Below, in pieces: positions 13,460 through 16,024 of a DNA stretch of 16,024 bases (the first letter of the stretch is position 1; the number at the start of each line of letters is the position of its first letter). Made by a program: the position numbers and the translations under genes. The DNA lies in assembly GCA_002362145.1 (NCBI GenBank), contig DETX01000124.1, forward strand, positions 1-16,024, given 5' to 3'. The notes beneath the pieces are model-generated. The model ran no database searches. It saw nothing but the letters and a program-made list of their open reading frames with translations, and had not been told where the DNA came from. The stretch is from Clostridiales bacterium UBA3277 (lineage in GTDB: Bacteria; Bacillota; Clostridia; Oscillospirales; Oscillospiraceae).

Positions 13460-14533
13460 ATGAAACGAGGCATGACCCTGATTTTATCCGTCTTAGTGTC
13501 TGCCGTTCTGGTTGGCTGCGGCCAGCAGCCATCCGGCCAGACCGTTCCGCAAACCCCGGAGACAACGGAAGCGGCGGCCCATGTTCACGTCTACACGACG
13601 GAAACGGTGCCGGCCAGCTGTACCTCCCCCGGCTATGTGCTGCACAGCTGCGCCTGCGGGGATTCCTACCGGACAGACGAAGTCCCCCAGCTGGAGCACA
13701 CCTACACCCGGTCCCGGCTGGACGCCACCTGCACGGAGGGCGGCGGCCTTCTCTACACCTGCGCCTGTGGAGACTCCTACATAGAAAGGACCAGTCCTCC
13801 CCTGGGCCACGACTACCAGCAGGCGGAGCCTGTGCCGCCCCAGGGAAATCAGCGGGGCTATACGGAAAATGTCTGCACCCGCTGCGGCGACACCTACCGC
13901 GGCAAGTTCACCTGGACCAACGAGGCCATGGGCGCCTACTTTGACGACGCGGCGTTTATCGGCGATTCCCTGACCTATATGCTGTTCCAGTACAACAATT
14001 CCGTCCATCCCATGGGCAATGTGACCTTCCTCTGCCGGGGCGGCGTCTCGGTCCACAGCCTCCTCATCGGCCAGCGGGCCCTCACCTATCGGGGAAAGGA
14101 ATACGCGCCCGAGGACGCATTGAAGGCCTGCGGCGCCAAGAAGGTCTTTATCATGCTCGGCATCAACGACGCCCCCTGGGCGGGCGTGGATAAGACCATC
14201 GAAAATCTCCAGGAGATGGTCCGGCGGATTCTGGAAGTCAACCCGGACATGGAAATTTTCCTGCAAGCCTGCTCCCCCATTTTAAAATCCGCGGAGGAGC
14301 GGACCATGCCGAACAACGCCTACTATGACCTCAACCGCGGTATCGAAGCCCTGGCCAAAGAAAAGGGTTACCACTATGTGGACATCACCACCAACCTGAA
14401 GCTGCCCGACGGCAGTCTGATCCCGGAATACTGCAACGACAGCTTCGCCCACCTCAACCCCGCCGGCTGCGAGGTCTGGGTCAACGCCATCAAAGAATAT
14501 GTATATGAGGAGAATCTCTATGATCCGGAATAA
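13460..14533 (+). CDS. Lipoprotein SGNH/GDSL hydrolase with N-terminal Cys-rich repeats
   Basis: 357-aa surface lipoprotein. A type II signal peptide ends in lipobox LVGC (Cys20). Residues about 40-155 hold three imperfect repeats of the pattern C-T-x-x-G-x-x-x-x-x-C-x-CGDSY (CTSPGYVLHSCACGDSY; CTEGGGLLYTCACGDSY; then a diverged copy with CTRCGDTY), a repeat common on Firmicute surface proteins. An SGNH esterase domain follows: Ser170 in GDSL (168-171), block II Gly in CRGGVSVH, block III GIND (234-237), and block V DSFAHLNPAG (His331; Asp327). Block V has three residues between Asp and His rather than the usual two. It is likely an acyl-esterase or acyl-acceptor partner of the downstream MBOAT. 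The start is ATG 13460 (GGAG upstream); a TTG at 13424 in frame lacks a ribosome site. Confidence 0.85.
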   Translation: MKRGMTLILSVLVSAVLVGCGQQPSGQTVPQTPETTEAAAHVHVYTTETVPASCTSPGYVLHSCACGDSYRTDEVPQLEHTYTRSRLDATCTEGGGLLYTCACGDSYIERTSPPLGHDYQQAEPVPPQGNQRGYTENVCTRCGDTYRGKFTWTNEAMGAYFDDAAFIGDSLTYMLFQYNNSVHPMGNVTFLCRGGVSVHSLLIGQRALTYRGKEYAPEDALKACGAKKVFIMLGINDAPWAGVDKTIENLQEMVRRILEVNPDMEIFLQACSPILKSAEERTMPNNAYYDLNRGIEALAKEKGYHYVDITTNLKLPDGSLIPEYCNDSFAHLNPAGCEVWVNAIKEYVYEENLYDPE

Positions 14534-15119
14534 ATTTCTTGTTTTTCTGCTGCTGTGCGCCCTGACGCTGAGCCTGGCCGGCTGCGGCGCTCAGCCGGAG
14601 GCTGCCCAGCCCGCTCCCACGGAGGCAACGGAAACCGTCCCGCCTCAGACCACTGCCGAGCCCGCCACCGAAGCCCCCGCCACAGAGGCGGCCACGGAGG
14701 CCCCCGCCGAGACTGCCGGGGAACCCGCCGGTACGCGCATGGCGGACATCTACGAAAAGATGACCCAGGAGGTCGCCCTGCCGGAGATGATGGAGCTGGA
14801 CGGGGATATGCGGCTGAATTTCTGCGGCATTGAACCGGCGGACGCGGCCGAGGCCAGGGTCTATCTCTGCGCCACAGGCATGGCTGCCGACGAGATCTGG
14901 CTGATCCAGGCGGTGGACGAAGAGGCCCTGGGCAGAATTGAAGAATTGGCCCAGGCCCGGATCACCGCCAAGAAGGAGGAAACCGTGTCCTACGCCCCCG
15001 ACCAGTACGCCGTGGTGGAAAAGGCGCAACTTCTCAAGGATGGGAACTGCCTGGCCCTCATCATTTCTCCGGACGCGAAAGCGCTTTCCGATATCTTTAC
15101 CCGGGAAACCGGCGAATGA
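14520..15119 (+). CDS. DUF4358 lipoprotein
   Basis: 199 aa. Lipobox LAGC ends the signal peptide near residue 21. A linker of about 45 residues rich in Thr, Glu, Pro and Ala follows (repeated ATEAP units), then a DUF4358-like domain beginning MADIYEKMTQEVALPEM and carrying DEIWLIQA and SYAPDQYAVVEKAQL. The function of the domain is unknown; it is often encoded next to AlgI-type acyltransferases, as here. The ribosome site AGGAG (14507-14511) and the start lie inside the preceding gene, which it overlaps by 14 nt, so translation is probably coupled. In-frame ATGs at 14499 and 14505 lie at or before that ribosome site. Confidence 0.8.
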   Translation: MIRNKFLVFLLLCALTLSLAGCGAQPEAAQPAPTEATETVPPQTTAEPATEAPATEAATEAPAETAGEPAGTRMADIYEKMTQEVALPEMMELDGDMRLNFCGIEPADAAEARVYLCATGMAADEIWLIQAVDEEALGRIEELAQARITAKKEETVSYAPDQYAVVEKAQLLKDGNCLALIISPDAKALSDIFTRETGE

Positions 15120-15132
15120 ATCTAAAGCACCT

Positions 15133-15161
15133 GGGCCTTTCCCACTCTCCGGGAAAGGCCC
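15133..15161 (+). other. Intercistronic stem-loop before the MBOAT gene
   Basis: A perfect 11-bp stem GGGCCTTTCCC/GGGAAAGGCCC with a 7-nt loop and no T tract afterwards (CAATTCTGCC). It probably tunes stability or processing between the lipoprotein and acyltransferase messages rather than ending transcription. Confidence 0.6.
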
Positions 15162-15190
15162 CAATTCTGCCCCAGTAAGGAGCGATGCCC

Positions 15191-16024
15191 ATGTTATTTT
15201 CCAGCAACGTTTTTCTGTTTCTCTATCTGCCCATCGTCCTGATTCTCTATTACGCCTCCCCCCGGAAGCTGCGAAACCTGACGCTGTTTCTTGCCAGCCT
15301 TGTGTTTTACGGGTGGGGAGAGCCGGTCTATCTGTTTCTGATGGTGGCGGTCATTGCCCTGAACTATGTCTGCGGCTGCCTGATTTCCCGTTTTCAGGGC
15401 CGGGGCAGAAAGCGGACCCTCATTGTGGGGGTTGCCCTGAATCTTCTGATTCTGGGCTTTTTCAAGTACGCCGGATTTCTGGTCGCCGCGGCCAAGAGCG
15501 TTTTGCCCTTCCTGGCCCCGGTGACGGTGCCGGAAATTCCGCTTCCCATCGGGATTTCCTTTTACACCTTCCAGTCCATGAGCTACATCATCGACGTCTA
15601 CCGGAGAGACGCCCCGGTGCAGAAAAACCCCATCACCTTCGGCACCTATGTGGCCCTGTTCCCTCAGCTCATCGCCGGGCCCATCGTCCGCTACTACGAC
15701 GTGGCCAAGCAGCTTGTCTCCCGGAAGGAGACGGTTCCCTCCTTTGCCTCCGGCGTCCGGCTGTTTATCGTGGGCCTGGGGAAAAAGGTTCTGCTGGCAA
15801 ACCGGATGGGGGCGCTTTGGCTGTCTCTGGAAGCAGCCCCCGGTACGGCGGCGGCCTGGGCGGGCATCGCCGCCTACTCCCTCCAGCTTTATTTCGATTT
15901 TTCCGGCTATTCCGACATGGCCATCGGCCTGGGAAGGATGTTCGGCATCTCCTTTTTGGAAAACTTCCGCTATCCATACATCGCCTCCAGCATTACGGAT
16001 TTCTGGCGGCGGTGGCACATCTCC
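15191..16024 (+). CDS. MBOAT-family O-acyltransferase (AlgI/DltB-like), 3'-truncated by the window
   Basis: The first 278 residues of a polytopic membrane O-acyltransferase; full-length members are roughly 450-500 aa. It opens MLFSSNVFLFLYLP, as in AlgI-type proteins, then has several membrane segments, the family stretch PLPIGISFYTFQSMSYIIDVYR, LFPQLIAGPIVRY, and AYSLQLYFDFSGYSDMAIGLG. It ends with DFWRRWHIS, which carries the conserved MBOAT histidine (H276). The protein would transfer acyl groups, usually acetyl, across the membrane to an extracellular polysaccharide with the help of SGNH-type partners, such as the lipoprotein encoded upstream. The start is ATG 15191 (AAGGAG 8 nt upstream); an ATG two codons earlier is too close to that site. 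Confidence 0.9.
   Translation, partial: MLFSSNVFLFLYLPIVLILYYASPRKLRNLTLFLASLVFYGWGEPVYLFLMVAVIALNYVCGCLISRFQGRGRKRTLIVGVALNLLILGFFKYAGFLVAAAKSVLPFLAPVTVPEIPLPIGISFYTFQSMSYIIDVYRRDAPVQKNPITFGTYVALFPQLIAGPIVRYYDVAKQLVSRKETVPSFASGVRLFIVGLGKKVLLANRMGALWLSLEAAPGTAAAWAGIAAYSLQLYFDFSGYSDMAIGLGRMFGISFLENFRYPYIASSITDFWRRWHIS

Noticed and set aside
1..16024. CRISPR arrays, tRNA/rRNA genes, transposases or phage genes
   Set aside because: Scanned by eye on both strands; no regularly spaced repeats, cloverleaf-like sequence, or mobile-element protein motif was seen.

Overview
The window reads as chromosomal DNA of a high-GC anaerobic Firmicute, most likely a gut Oscillospiraceae/Ruminococcaceae-type Clostridium relative. 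This rests on strong AGGAGG-type ribosome sites before almost every gene, sigma-A-like TTGACN/TATAAT promoters, lipobox lipoproteins with DUF4358 and Cys-rich CxxCG repeats, and protein families typical of gut Clostridia. No sequence search was possible, so the taxon is an inference.

Region 1 (1-10780) is a self-contained catabolic locus. A PrpR-type regulator (minus strand, 127-1914) diverges from an eight-gene plus-strand operon (2161-10720). The operon encodes a DUF1537 four-carbon acid-sugar kinase, a cytoplasmic sialidase-like beta-propeller, an iron-type alcohol dehydrogenase, a DapA/NanA-family aldolase, a PdxA2-type phospho-tetronate dehydrogenase, a small VOC protein, an ion-transporter-superfamily permease and a cation/Ca2+ exchanger. 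Three near-identical 15-bp operator-like repeats lie between the two transcription units. One sits inside the regulator's own promoter and two lie upstream of the operon promoter. Perfect terminator hairpins close both ends (35-70 and 10738-10779).

The main hypothesis is that this operon degrades Dha (3-deoxy-D-lyxo-2-heptulosaric acid), the rare C7 ulosaric acid of pectin rhamnogalacturonan II. A sialidase-like enzyme would free the ulosaric acid. The pyruvate aldolase would cut it to pyruvate plus a C4 aldehyde-acid. The dehydrogenase would reduce that to a tetronate. By stereochemistry the C4 product is D-threonate, the known substrate of DUF1537 kinase plus PdxA2, which yields DHAP and CO2. 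The kinase/PdxA2 half is established biochemistry; the front half is inference.

Region 2 (10825-11562, minus) is a lone carbon-nitrogen hydrolase converging on the catabolic operon. Its promoter is divergent from the next unit.

Region 3 (11674-13270) is a GNAT acetyltransferase-methyltransferase fusion preceded by a compact leader: an ideal promoter, a 34-codon ORF with a strong ribosome site, a long-range stem over the leader start codon, and a strong intrinsic terminator ending just before the fusion gene. This is the layout of a transcription-attenuation switch.

Region 4 (13344-16024, running off the window) is a cell-envelope acyl-transfer cluster: a lipoprotein SGNH hydrolase with Cys-rich repeats, an overlapping DUF4358 lipoprotein, and an AlgI/DltB-type MBOAT O-acyltransferase cut off by the window edge. 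It has its own promoter, with a perfect palindrome over the -35 box.
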